21,667 nucleotides of DNA from Methylococcaceae bacterium UBA659. Its GTDB lineage: Bacteria; Pseudomonadota; Gammaproteobacteria; Methylococcales; Methylomonadaceae. Every line of letters begins with the position of its first letter. The stretch's first letter is position 1. The DNA is taken from positions 8,332-29,998 of the forward strand of contig DBNZ01000199.1 in NCBI GenBank assembly GCA_002299495.1, written 5' to 3'. Below, in pieces: positions 1-7,188 of the stretch. The notes under the pieces are model-generated. The model was not told the origin of the DNA. It saw only the letters and a list, made by a program, of their open reading frames with translations, and did not search any database. The translations under genes and the position numbers were made by a program.

Positions 1-737
1 GGTTGCGTGCCTTGACCTTGATAGTGGTGTTTTTTACCCTCGTTTGGGGGGTGTTGGCCGGGAGCTATTTTGGTTACACACCAAAGCCAGGGGATGGCGT
101 TTTGGCGCAAATCCGTATCCTTGATATGAATAATTTTGACTTGATGATGCACATATCGGTCATTGTCGGCGTCGGCCATCTGGCTTTGGCCAATGCCATT
201 AGGGCTTATCAACGCAGATATAGTGTACAGGCCTGGTCGGACATTGGCTGGCTGTTGCTGGTATGCTCGGGGTATGTGGCCATCTCGATGCCGTCAACGC
301 CGCTGGAAAAACCGGCTTATGGCGTGATGGCCGCAGGTGGCCTATTGGTGTTGCTGTGCAGTGGCGCACAGCCGTTGCACCGGCCGGTAGATTGGCTGTG
401 GCGGTTGCTGGAGGGGTTAAAAAAACTCGCCGAGATCACCAACCTGTTCGGCAATGTCTTAAGCTACTTGCGCTTGTTCGCCCTGGGCGTGGCCGGGGCG
501 TCCTTAGCCTTGACCTTCAACCAATTGGCCATGCAGGCTTACCAGGCTGTGCCAGGGGTAGGGGTGTTGTTTGCCTTGGTTATTTTTCTGATGGGCCATG
601 CCCTGAATATCGTGCTCTGTTTGATGAGCGGCGTGGTGCATGGCTTACGGCTTAATTTTATCGAATTTTACCATTGGAGCGTTTCAGATGAGGGCTATCC
701 ATTTAAAGCATTTGCCAAAAAAGGAGCGGAATCATGA
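1..737 (+). CDS. V/A-type ATPase subunit I (a-subunit), C-terminal part
   Basis: This is the membrane stator subunit that carries ions between the two half-channels of the Vo/Ao sector. Only the C-terminal ~245 residues are present; the reading frame is open from the left edge, so the TTG at base 3 is not the real start. Several hydrophobic helices are visible. The diagnostic segment NVLSYLRLFALGVAGASLA (about residues 151-169 of the visible part) carries the essential Arg (codon 471-473) that faces the rotor glutamate. The C-terminal HGLRLNFIEFYHWS followed by YPFKAF is the family's usual ending. The stop overlaps the start of subunit K (ATGA), so the two genes are translationally coupled. 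The family assignment is firm; the N-terminal half cannot be judged. Confidence 0.93.
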   Translation, partial: LRALTLIVVFFTLVWGVLAGSYFGYTPKPGDGVLAQIRILDMNNFDLMMHISVIVGVGHLALANAIRAYQRRYSVQAWSDIGWLLLVCSGYVAISMPSTPLEKPAYGVMAAGGLLVLLCSGAQPLHRPVDWLWRLLEGLKKLAEITNLFGNVLSYLRLFALGVAGASLALTFNQLAMQAYQAVPGVGVLFALVIFLMGHALNIVLCLMSGVVHGLRLNFIEFYHWSVSDEGYPFKAFAKKGAES

Positions 738-1183
738 ATGACATGATGATGTTGATGGGTTGGGTTGGTCTCTATGCGCCAATGGTCTTAGGCGCCATCG
801 GCAGCGCCTTAGGCTGCGCCATTGCGGGGCAAGCGGCGATCGGCGCGATGCTCGATACCGAAGGCGGCTATGGCCGATATATCGGCGTTTCCGCCATGCC
901 GTCGTCGATGGCGATTTACGGTATTGTGGTCATGTTCACCTTGACCCGACCGATGACGCCTGAAGTGGCGCCAGGCATTTTTGGTATTGGCGTGTTGTCC
1001 GGGGTGGCCTTGATGTTGACGGCCATTTATCAGGGCCAGTGCTGCGCCAGCGCCATCCTCGCAGCCAAGGCTAAGCCTGAAATTTTTGGCTTGTCCGTGG
1101 TTCCGGCCGCTTTTGTCGAGGGCTTTGCCGTGTTCGTCTTTATTTTCGCGCTGGTAGCCAGTGGCGGTATCCCCGAAATCTAA
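734..1183 (+). CDS. V/A-type ATPase subunit K (c-ring proteolipid)
   Basis: This is the rotor-ring proteolipid, 149 residues with four transmembrane helices in two homologous hairpins, a duplicated NtpK-like form. The second hairpin carries the ion-binding glutamate in AAFVEGFAVFVF (Glu129) and a Gln in IYQGQCCASA (Gln100). The first hairpin has MPSSMAIYG, where Enterococcus hirae NtpK has LPGTQGLYG. The start ATG overlaps the subunit I stop by ATGA and has a good Shine-Dalgarno (AAGGAG about 7 bases upstream). Gene order and coupling to subunit I support the call. What is odd: the Na+-ligand Thr/Gln pair of NtpK reads Ser58/Met59 here (see findings). Confidence 0.93.
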   Translation: MNDMMMLMGWVGLYAPMVLGAIGSALGCAIAGQAAIGAMLDTEGGYGRYIGVSAMPSSMAIYGIVVMFTLTRPMTPEVAPGIFGIGVLSGVALMLTAIYQGQCCASAILAAKAKPEIFGLSVVPAAFVEGFAVFVFIFALVASGGIPEI

Positions 1184-1204
1184 CCGTAGCTAGCGGCCGC
1201 AACC

Positions 1205-1894
1205 ATGAAAAATCAAAGCCCACAAATGGCTTCGTCAGGAGTCGACGCCCTGATTGCAAAATTGCAACAGGAAGGCATTGCCGCCGGGCAAGAAAAAGCG
1301 GAAAAAATTGTCGCCGATGCCCAAAAACGGGCCGAATGGATTATTGAGGAAGCCAACCTCGAAGCCCAGTTGCTTATTAACAAGGCCAAGGCCGAGGCGG
1401 AAGCCCTTAAGTCCGCCGGAGAAGATGCGTTAAAACTGGCCGCTAGGGACAGCTTTATCCACTTGCGGGATTTTTTGCTGGGTCGGTTTAGAAATGAAAT
1501 CATGCAAATGATCAAAAAACGCATGTCCGAAAAAAAGTTCCTAGAAAAACTGATCTTGGTTTTGGCAGGTAAGGTCAAGGAGAAATCGGGCCTAGCGCAG
1601 CAAAAGCAGATACGGGTCGAATTGCCTGAAGATTTGTTTGATAAAGATGATTTGCATAAAAACCCCGAACAATTGCAAGAAGGCTGTTTAAGCCGTTTCG
1701 TTGCCGAAGTGACCGCCGGGATGCTGCAAGACGGGGTCACTTTTAAGGTGTCTAAACAGTTAGATAGCGGTTTGTCGATTAAATTGAAAGGCGATGATGT
1801 GGTTATAGACTTTAGTGACGAAGCAGTCGGGACGTTGTTGCTAAGCCATCTGCAACCCCGCTTCCGGGCCTTACTAGAGGGGACGGTCAGGTGA
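1205..1894 (+). CDS. V/A-type ATPase subunit E (peripheral stalk)
   Basis: The protein has 229 residues. The first ~75 are a long, highly charged Ala/Glu/Lys-rich coiled coil (repeated AEKIVADAQKRAEWIIEEAN-like heptads). A globular C-terminal domain follows, as in V/A-ATPase E subunits, which form the peripheral stalk with subunit G and bind the catalytic head. It starts 21 bases after subunit K with no strong Shine-Dalgarno visible, and its stop overlaps the next start (GTGA). Low sequence identity is normal for this subunit. The call rests on the coiled-coil architecture, the length and the position in the operon. A long antisense ORF across this gene looks like a shadow. Confidence 0.85.
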   Translation: MKNQSPQMASSGVDALIAKLQQEGIAAGQEKAEKIVADAQKRAEWIIEEANLEAQLLINKAKAEAEALKSAGEDALKLAARDSFIHLRDFLLGRFRNEIMQMIKKRMSEKKFLEKLILVLAGKVKEKSGLAQQKQIRVELPEDLFDKDDLHKNPEQLQEGCLSRFVAEVTAGMLQDGVTFKVSKQLDSGLSIKLKGDDVVIDFSDEAVGTLLLSHLQPRFRALLEGTVR

Positions 1895-2568
1895 TCGCAA
1901 GGGGGTATCGCTATGCCATGCTGATGGCCAGCTTGCCGGTGCATCCGACCGATTTGTTTTCCATCAGCCAAACTCCTTTGTCTCGGGTCCGTTTGGATAA
2001 GCACTTAAGCCAACTGGATGGCAAGGATGCGATGGATTTAATGCGTATTGAAGAATTGCTGCGTTGGTCGCAGGTGGCCGGTGTCAGTGATGAATTTATT
2101 GTAGATAAAAGTCAGCAAGCCATCTCCGCTATCAATGACCCTTTTCTAAGGGATTTGATTATCTGGCGGTTAGCTCTGCGTACCCTAGTGGTTGCGCTTC
2201 GGAAACGGCATGCGGGTTTTTCCCCTAGCGCTAAGAACCCTTTTGTCGGTATCGGATCAGGGTTGGGTTATATTCAAATGAACTGGCAAAAGCCGGATTT
2301 TGGTTTGGGACTGAGAATACCTTGGCTAGTGCAGGCCAACCATTTGTTGGCGACAAACCAAACCTATGCCCTGGAAAAATTGCAGCTTGGCATCGTCTGG
2401 CAACATTATGCTAGAGTCAGTGGCCAGCATTACTTTGATTTTCCGGCGGTGGTGATTTATGCCTTGCGCTGGGACCTCACCAACCGATGGGTCATCTACC
2501 ATGCGGAAACGGCCGTAAAACGCTTTGATAGCTTAATTGAAAAAGCCGTGGCGGAATTTACTTTATAG
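1891..2568 (+). CDS. DUF2764 family V-type ATPase accessory subunit (C-like)
   Basis: The protein has 225 residues and a GTG start that overlaps the subunit E stop (GTGA), with an AGAGGGG purine run just upstream. It begins with the YRYAMLMASLPVH segment typical of DUF2764 proteins. These sit between subunits E and A in reduced bacterial V-ATPase operons (chlamydiae, spirochaetes, Bacteroidetes) and are thought to take the place of subunit C, the central-stalk/rotor adaptor. Position between E and A matches that pattern exactly. The function is inferred from context and family; no catalytic motif is expected. An ATG a few codons in (near 1912) is a possible alternative start but would remove the conserved N-terminal Tyr residues. 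Confidence 0.78.
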   Translation: MIARGYRYAMLMASLPVHPTDLFSISQTPLSRVRLDKHLSQLDGKDAMDLMRIEELLRWSQVAGVSDEFIVDKSQQAISAINDPFLRDLIIWRLALRTLVVALRKRHAGFSPSAKNPFVGIGSGLGYIQMNWQKPDFGLGLRIPWLVQANHLLATNQTYALEKLQLGIVWQHYARVSGQHYFDFPAVVIYALRWDLTNRWVIYHAETAVKRFDSLIEKAVAEFTL

Positions 2569-2637
2569 TGATGCCGAAGCCGGTTTTGCTTAACCCCCAA
2601 ACCCTGTAAAAACCCACACAGAGATACCGGACAAACC

Positions 2638-4446
2638 ATGGACATACTCCCGACCGCGCGTGTTATCGCCGTCCAAGATGATGTCGTCTCAATAGAGACG
2701 CTGGGCGGCAGTAAAGTCCCGATGATCCAAAATGAAGTCATCTATATTTTACCTAGACGCAGGAGTACGGATTATCAAGAACGGTTAAAGGCTGAAATTT
2801 TAAGGATCAACAACCAGACCGCCGATGCCCAGGTGTTTGAAAGCACGCAAGGGATATCAATAGGCGACCCGGTGGTGCAAAGCGGCGAAATGCTGTCGGT
2901 GGAATTAGGGCCGGGCCTGCTGGGGCAAGTCTATGACGGGCTGCAAAACCCGCTCGACATCTTGGCCTTGAAACATGGTTATTTTTTGCCTAGGGGGGTG
3001 GATTATCCCGCGTTGGATAACCATTTTTTATGGCCGTTCTCGCCTAAAGTCCGGACCGGTGACAAATTACCGGCAGGCGCTACGATAGGGACGGTTCAGG
3101 AGCGGGGCTTTACCCATAAAATCATGGTGCCTTTTGATTGGGCGGGTTTGGCCGAAGTGACCTGGATACAAGCAGGCGCCGTCAACGTGAATGAGGCCGT
3201 CGCCAGAGTCCGTTTGGAAAATGGTTCCGAACAAGACCTGACCTTAATGCGGCGTTGGCCAGTGCGCCGTGTGTTGCCCTCGCAACTGCTGAAAAACGGT
3301 CTTGCCACGCGCTGCTATCCCGATACCCCGTTGATGACCCAGTTACGGCTGATTGACACGTTTTTTCCGATTGCCAAGGGGGGCACGGCCTGTATCCCAG
3401 GGCCGTTTGGCGCAGGCAAGACGGTTTTGCAAAACTTGATTTCCAGAAACTCGGATGTCGATATTGTCATCGTCGTGGCCTGTGGCGAGCGGGCCGGGGA
3501 GATTGTGGAAACCATCACCGAATTTCCACGACTGACCGACCCTAGGACTGGCGGCTCGCTGATGGACCGCACCATCATCATCTGCAACACGTCGTCGATG
3601 CCGGTGGCCGCCCGCGAGGCGTCCATTTACACCGGGATTACTTTAGGCGAATATTACCGCCAGATGGGGCTGAATGTGCTGCTATTGGCCGATTCCACTT
3701 CCCGCTGGGCTCAGGCCATGCGCGAAACCTCGGGGCGTTTGGAAGAAATTCCGGGTGAGGAGGCTTTTCCTGCCTATCTGGATTCGGCCATCAAGACCAT
3801 TTATGAGCGCGCCGGGGTCATCAAAACCGTTGACGGGTCGGTAGGCGGCCTGACCATGATCGGCACCGTATCGCCGGCGGGCGGCAATTTTGAAGAACCG
3901 GTGACCCAGGCCACATTAGGCACCGTGAAAACTTTTCTCGGTTTAAGCGCCGACCGCGCCTACAAACGGTTTTATCCGGCCGTTGACCCGTTATTGTCTT
4001 GGTCGCGCTACCGCGAACAATTGCAAGATTGGTATCAGGAAAACCTTGGCTTAGGGTGGATGGCCGGGGTCAAGTCCATGTTAGCCTTGCTGAAACGCGG
4101 CGATAGCATTTACCAGATGATCCAGGTGGCCGGCGAGGAAGGGGTGTCTTTGGCAGATTATGTGGTTTACCAACAGGCGACATTTTTGGATATGGTGTAC
4201 CTGCAGCAAGATGCTTTCGATGACGTGGACGTCGCCGTGCCCATTAGCCGGCAACAGGCCAGTTTTGAAAAAATTATGGAACTGGTCAAGGCGGAGTACC
4301 GGTTTGTCAATCAAGATGAGGCGCGTGATTTTTTCATGCGCCTGACGGGCTTGTACAAAAATTTGAATTATGCAGAAACGGGATCGGCTGAGTACACTGC
4401 GGTAATGGCAAAAATAGACCAACTTTATAACGCTTGGGTACGCTAA
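2638..4446 (+). CDS. V/A-type ATPase catalytic subunit A
   Basis: This is the catalytic subunit of the V1/A1 head, which hydrolyses or makes ATP. Its 602 residues are usual for the family. Visible motifs are the P-loop GPFGAGKT (255-262), CGERAGE with the catalytic glutamate (Glu284 region), and the Walker B/switch segment LLLADSTSRWAQAMRE (Asp352). The insert domain lies before the P-loop (the PFSP...RTGDKLPAG region), which separates A from B subunits. The gene follows the DUF2764 gene after 69 bases. What is odd: no subunit B follows. The next gene is a GNAT acetyltransferase, so B and D must lie elsewhere, most probably left of the window. Confidence 0.96.
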   Translation: MDILPTARVIAVQDDVVSIETLGGSKVPMIQNEVIYILPRRRSTDYQERLKAEILRINNQTADAQVFESTQGISIGDPVVQSGEMLSVELGPGLLGQVYDGLQNPLDILALKHGYFLPRGVDYPALDNHFLWPFSPKVRTGDKLPAGATIGTVQERGFTHKIMVPFDWAGLAEVTWIQAGAVNVNEAVARVRLENGSEQDLTLMRRWPVRRVLPSQLLKNGLATRCYPDTPLMTQLRLIDTFFPIAKGGTACIPGPFGAGKTVLQNLISRNSDVDIVIVVACGERAGEIVETITEFPRLTDPRTGGSLMDRTIIICNTSSMPVAAREASIYTGITLGEYYRQMGLNVLLLADSTSRWAQAMRETSGRLEEIPGEEAFPAYLDSAIKTIYERAGVIKTVDGSVGGLTMIGTVSPAGGNFEEPVTQATLGTVKTFLGLSADRAYKRFYPAVDPLLSWSRYREQLQDWYQENLGLGWMAGVKSMLALLKRGDSIYQMIQVAGEEGVSLADYVVYQQATFLDMVYLQQDAFDDVDVAVPISRQQASFEKIMELVKAEYRFVNQDEARDFFMRLTGLYKNLNYAETGSAEYTAVMAKIDQLYNAWVR

Positions 4447-4476
4447 GCCGTAACCCTATTTTTCAGGCCCTTTAGC

Positions 4477-5328
4477 ATGTTGACCCGACACTACAACATA
4501 AAAGCCGCGACCCGTCAGGAGCTTGAATATGTCATTGCTGGGGCCGCCGATGAGGGTTGGAATCCCGGTTTGCATGATGCCGACTGTTATTACCCGGTCG
4601 ACCCGCAGGGCTTTCTGCTCGGCTGTTTAGATGGCGCGCCCATCGCCAGTTTAGCTGCCATCAAATATGATGAAGCGTGTGGTTTTTTAGGTTTTTATAT
4701 CGTCAAACCAGGCTATCGCGGCCAAGGCTACGGAAAACAAATCTTGGCTGCGGCGATGGATTATTTGGCGGGTTGCAACATTGGTTTGGACGGCGTGGTG
4801 GAACAACAGGCCAACTACCAACGTCTTGGTTTCCAACTGGCATTCCGCAACAGCCGTTATCAATGCCAGGGTGGCGGCATGCTTCCCATAATGGCTGGCA
4901 TCGTCAACCTAACGTCATTGCCATTTGAGCGGGTGGCCGCGTATGACCGGCCATTTTTTCCGGCACGACGGCAAGCCTTCCTTAAGACGTGGATTGGCCA
5001 GCCCGAAAGCGTGGCTTTAGGCATCCTGCAAGATGGCCATCTGGCAGGTATGGGGGTGCTGCGAAAATGCCGTGCTGGCTACAAGATGGGGCCGTTGTAT
5101 GCCGACAGCCTAGAAGGGGCGGAAGCGCTTTTTTTGGCGTTGAAAGCCCATGCGTCAGCGTCCGAACCGATTTATCTGGATGTGCCGGAGGCAAACCGCC
5201 ATGCGGTCAGGCTGGCTACCCGCCAGGGTATGCAACGGGTGTTTGAAACGGCTAGGATGTACTCGGGCCCGCCGCCCGACCTGTCGATGGACCGGTTATT
5301 TGGCATCACGTCGTTTGAAATAGGGTAG
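4477..5328 (+). CDS. GNAT family N-acetyltransferase (two-domain)
   Basis: The protein has 283 residues. The N-terminal GNAT domain has the acetyl-CoA pyrophosphate-binding motif in GFYIVKPGYRGQGYGKQIL (RGQGYG at 81-86). A second GNAT-like domain of about 130 residues follows, as in YitH-type proteins (Acetyltransf_18 at the C-terminus). The acetyl acceptor is unknown. It starts 30 bases after the subunit A stop on the same strand with a weak ribosome site, so it may be co-transcribed with the V-ATPase genes. Nothing in the sequence links it functionally to the ATPase or to the sterol genes. Confidence 0.85.
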   Translation: MLTRHYNIKAATRQELEYVIAGAADEGWNPGLHDADCYYPVDPQGFLLGCLDGAPIASLAAIKYDEACGFLGFYIVKPGYRGQGYGKQILAAAMDYLAGCNIGLDGVVEQQANYQRLGFQLAFRNSRYQCQGGGMLPIMAGIVNLTSLPFERVAAYDRPFFPARRQAFLKTWIGQPESVALGILQDGHLAGMGVLRKCRAGYKMGPLYADSLEGAEALFLALKAHASASEPIYLDVPEANRHAVRLATRQGMQRVFETARMYSGPPPDLSMDRLFGITSFEIG

Positions 5329-5486
5329 TTTTTGGGATGCCAAAATCTTGCTCAACCTGCGGGTTTCGTTGCTAAGCGCGTGTTTTAAAAGCGGCTACGC
5401 GGTTCTCTGGCTGACCTTGCACAGCGCTCGGCAGTCTTAGGTTGCGCCCCCGCATCGCGCCGGCGGCGGCGCTCCCACAACATCAC
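5329..5486. other. Intergenic spacer between convergent genes
   Basis: This spacer lies between the + strand acetyltransferase and the - strand bstC. I see no ORF worth calling. It is dominated by GC-rich palindromic, REP-like sequence in its right half, annotated separately. No classical hairpin-plus-T-tract terminator is visible for either gene; the palindromes may serve that role. Confidence 0.6.
5449..5478 (-). repeat. REP-like palindrome (GTGGGAGCG-type)
   Basis: On the - strand this reads GTGGGAGCGCC...GGCGCGATGCGGG, closely resembling the head and stem of REP/BIME elements of gammaproteobacteria. It contains a perfect 6-bp stem with a 4-base loop (5457-5472, GCGCCG/CGGCGC). It lies just beyond the bstC stop and beside a second palindrome. 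Likely a REP-like unit that could also stabilise or terminate the bst transcript. Only one copy of this exact form is in the window, so the family assignment is by resemblance. Confidence 0.5.
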
Positions 5487-6347
5487 CTAGCCACAGTAGG
5501 CGCATGAGACGAAGCGCCTACTGTTAGCTCTCGATCGTGGTTCCAGATGCGATTGTGCCTCTTCCATGCCCATTTCTTCGGCAAATACGGCGAATTCCTT
5601 TGCCCAAGCCGCATTGCTGTACCCCCAATCCCCTTCCGCCAATAGTTTTTGGCCTAGCGAAAATGCAGTCCTTGCTTGTGCTTGGTGGGTTTCATCGCCT
5701 TCGGACCAGAGGGCTTGGGCATAGAAAAGGTGGTTGATGGGATGCCTAGGATATTCATTGGCGGCCCTTTCCAGTAAGGCTAAGGCCTGGTCAAGGTCGC
5801 CCATGCCATCGGGCCAGGCGGGCGCCTTTAAGTATAGGGCGCCCAAAAGTCGAAGCGGGCCGCCTTCGTCAAGGCCTGGGCTTAAGGCCACCGCCAGCCT
5901 CATTTCCTGCGCTAATCGGCCGAGGTTTTGCACGGCCAGGGTTACCTGTTCGCGTACCAGCAACCCTAGGTTAGCCGCCAGGTAATAATGCACCGCCCCG
6001 TCATTCTTAGCGCCTAGGGCGAAGGCGGCTTCGGCGGATTTAACGCCTGCGGCGGCATAGTGTTCGCGTTGGCGTGGGTCTGTTTCGCGCTCTGCCAGAT
6101 GCAGATAAAGCCGACTTCCTAGCGCGGTGCGGTTTAACGGGGAATCCTGCGCCTGCCGCAGCACGGCTAATGCACACAGCAAAGTGTCGCTATCGCTGAG
6201 CGGCCCAAGTGCGTTTTGGTAGGCTGATAACTCGGCCGGGCTTTGTTTGGGGCAGGCCAATACCGGCGCAGGCCCGGGTTGAAGTGGGGCGCAACTGGCC
6301 AAGAATGCCAAACAGGCAAAGGCAATAAGCAGCCGTGATGGGTTCAA
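5487..6347 (-). CDS. bstC: BstC-like sterol transporter lipoprotein (helical repeat)
   Basis: I chose the TTG start at 6347, four bases after the bstB stop. It gives a clean lipoprotein signal peptide, MNPSRLLIAFACLAFLASC, with lipobox LASC and Cys19 followed by Ala, which suggests sorting to the outer membrane. Longer in-frame starts (up to 6461) would bury this signal behind an unlikely extension inside bstB. The mature part is Ala/Leu-rich helical repeat (TPR/Sel1-like), with helices such as YAAAGVKSAEAAFALGAKND. In Methylococcus capsulatus the third gene of the bstABC set encodes a helical-repeat sterol-binding protein; context and architecture fit. What is odd: residues ~265-286 are encoded by a dispersed palindromic repeat (tail RRFVSCAYCG), so the native C-terminus appears replaced. 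Confidence 0.82.
   Translation of the reverse strand: MNPSRLLIAFACLAFLASCAPLQPGPAPVLACPKQSPAELSAYQNALGPLSDSDTLLCALAVLRQAQDSPLNRTALGSRLYLHLAERETDPRQREHYAAAGVKSAEAAFALGAKNDGAVHYYLAANLGLLVREQVTLAVQNLGRLAQEMRLAVALSPGLDEGGPLRLLGALYLKAPAWPDGMGDLDQALALLERAANEYPRHPINHLFYAQALWSEGDETHQAQARTAFSLGQKLLAEGDWGYSNAAWAKEFAVFAEEMGMEEAQSHLEPRSRANSRRFVSCAYCG
5493..5554. repeat. Palindromic dispersed repeat, copy 1
   Basis: A perfect 11-bp inverted repeat (ACAGTAGGCGC at 5493-5503 and GCGCCTACTGT at 5514-5524, 10-base loop) is followed by CTCTCGATCG and a GGTTCCAGATGCGATT tail. Bases 5515-5554 match 21290-21331 at the other end of the window: 10/10, a 2-base length difference, 10/10, then 14/17. The repeat overlaps the 3' end of bstC and encodes its last ~20 residues. 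It is likely a REP/MITE-like element that has settled at the gene end. Confidence 0.7.
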
Positions 6348-6351
6348 AGTC

Positions 6352-7188
6352 TTATCGCTCTTCGGTCCAGCGTTTGATGAACGGTTCAAATACTGACTTA
6401 TCGGCCGCGGCAAAGGCATCGATGCCGAACAGTTCGCACAATTTCTTGCCTTCCGGGTCATCGCACATACCCGCTAGGGCTTTAGTGAAACGCCCCCGTT
6501 CCGCTTCCGTAGTGGCTGCGGCGTCGGCCACTACGCCCAGCAGTGGAATTTCCTCGGAGGTGAAGACAACCGCCAGCGGTTTTTCCAGGTGCAGCGAGGC
6601 AAGCCCGTCGAATTGTTGTTGATTTAACATCACGGCATCCAATTCACCTTTGGCCAAAGACCGTAAGGTGCGGATCGCTTGGTTCGAGGGTTTCAAGACA
6701 AAGAAGCTGGCCGGGTCTAAGTTCCCGGCAAAAACGATTTTTGCGATAAAGGCTTGTTCCTCTAATACCGTACCGCCTAGGGTCTTGCCTTTGAGTTCCT
6801 CTAGGTTCTGGAACTGGCCTTTTTCCACCATGACCCGGTAAATCTCGCTGGTGCGGCCTTTTAGCTGCGGTTGGGCCAAGGGGATAAGGCGGTTTTGGTC
6901 GCGCAATGCTAAAAAAAGCCCTAGGGAAGTGATGGCGAATTTAGGGTTTTTTTCGGCCATTTGTTTCCGGCACTCGTCAGTTTTGGTGGTGAACAGGCTA
7001 TCGAAGCTGTTTTCCCGCCAGTGGCCTATGCGTTCGACTACCCTGAGCATGGAGCTCATCGCGGCATTGGCGTCAGCGGCATTGACCGAACCGCCGGGAT
7101 AGCAGACCACGATCATTTCTGGCTGGCTGGCGGCAAAAGTTAGGCAGGAAGCCAACAGGGCGGCGATGGTTAAGAGCCTTTTAAGCAT
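6352..7188 (-). CDS. bstB: BstB-like periplasmic sterol-binding protein
   Basis: This is a 278-residue periplasmic binding protein of the PhnD/phosphonate-type substrate-binding fold. It has a signal peptide (MLKRLLTIAALLASCLTFAA, cleavage probably after AAS). The PBP signature segments include FAITSLGLFLAL, LEELKGKTLGG and RSLAKGELDAVMLNQQQFDGL. In M. capsulatus BstB, a protein of this fold was repurposed to carry 4-methylsterols through the periplasm. Here the gene sits between the RND pump and the lipoprotein, as expected. Its ATG overlaps the end of bstA by 8 bases and is preceded by AAGGA. A Cys occurs in the signal region (LLASCLTF); lipoprotein processing is possible but less likely, because the A-A-S site follows directly. 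Confidence 0.85.
   Translation of the reverse strand: MLKRLLTIAALLASCLTFAASQPEMIVVCYPGGSVNAADANAAMSSMLRVVERIGHWRENSFDSLFTTKTDECRKQMAEKNPKFAITSLGLFLALRDQNRLIPLAQPQLKGRTSEIYRVMVEKGQFQNLEELKGKTLGGTVLEEQAFIAKIVFAGNLDPASFFVLKPSNQAIRTLRSLAKGELDAVMLNQQQFDGLASLHLEKPLAVVFTSEEIPLLGVVADAAATTEAERGRFTKALAGMCDDPEGKKLCELFGIDAFAAADKSVFEPFIKRWTEER

Noticed and set aside
1213..2004. 263-codon ORF on the - strand opposite V-ATPase subunit E
   Set aside because: It is antisense to a well-supported gene, its translation is Ser/Ala-rich low-complexity without motifs, and it arises from the Lys/Glu-rich codons of subunit E.
6348..6461. Longer bstC start inside bstB
   Set aside because: It would place 38 polar residues before the lipoprotein signal; the TTG at 6347 places the signal peptide at the N-terminus.
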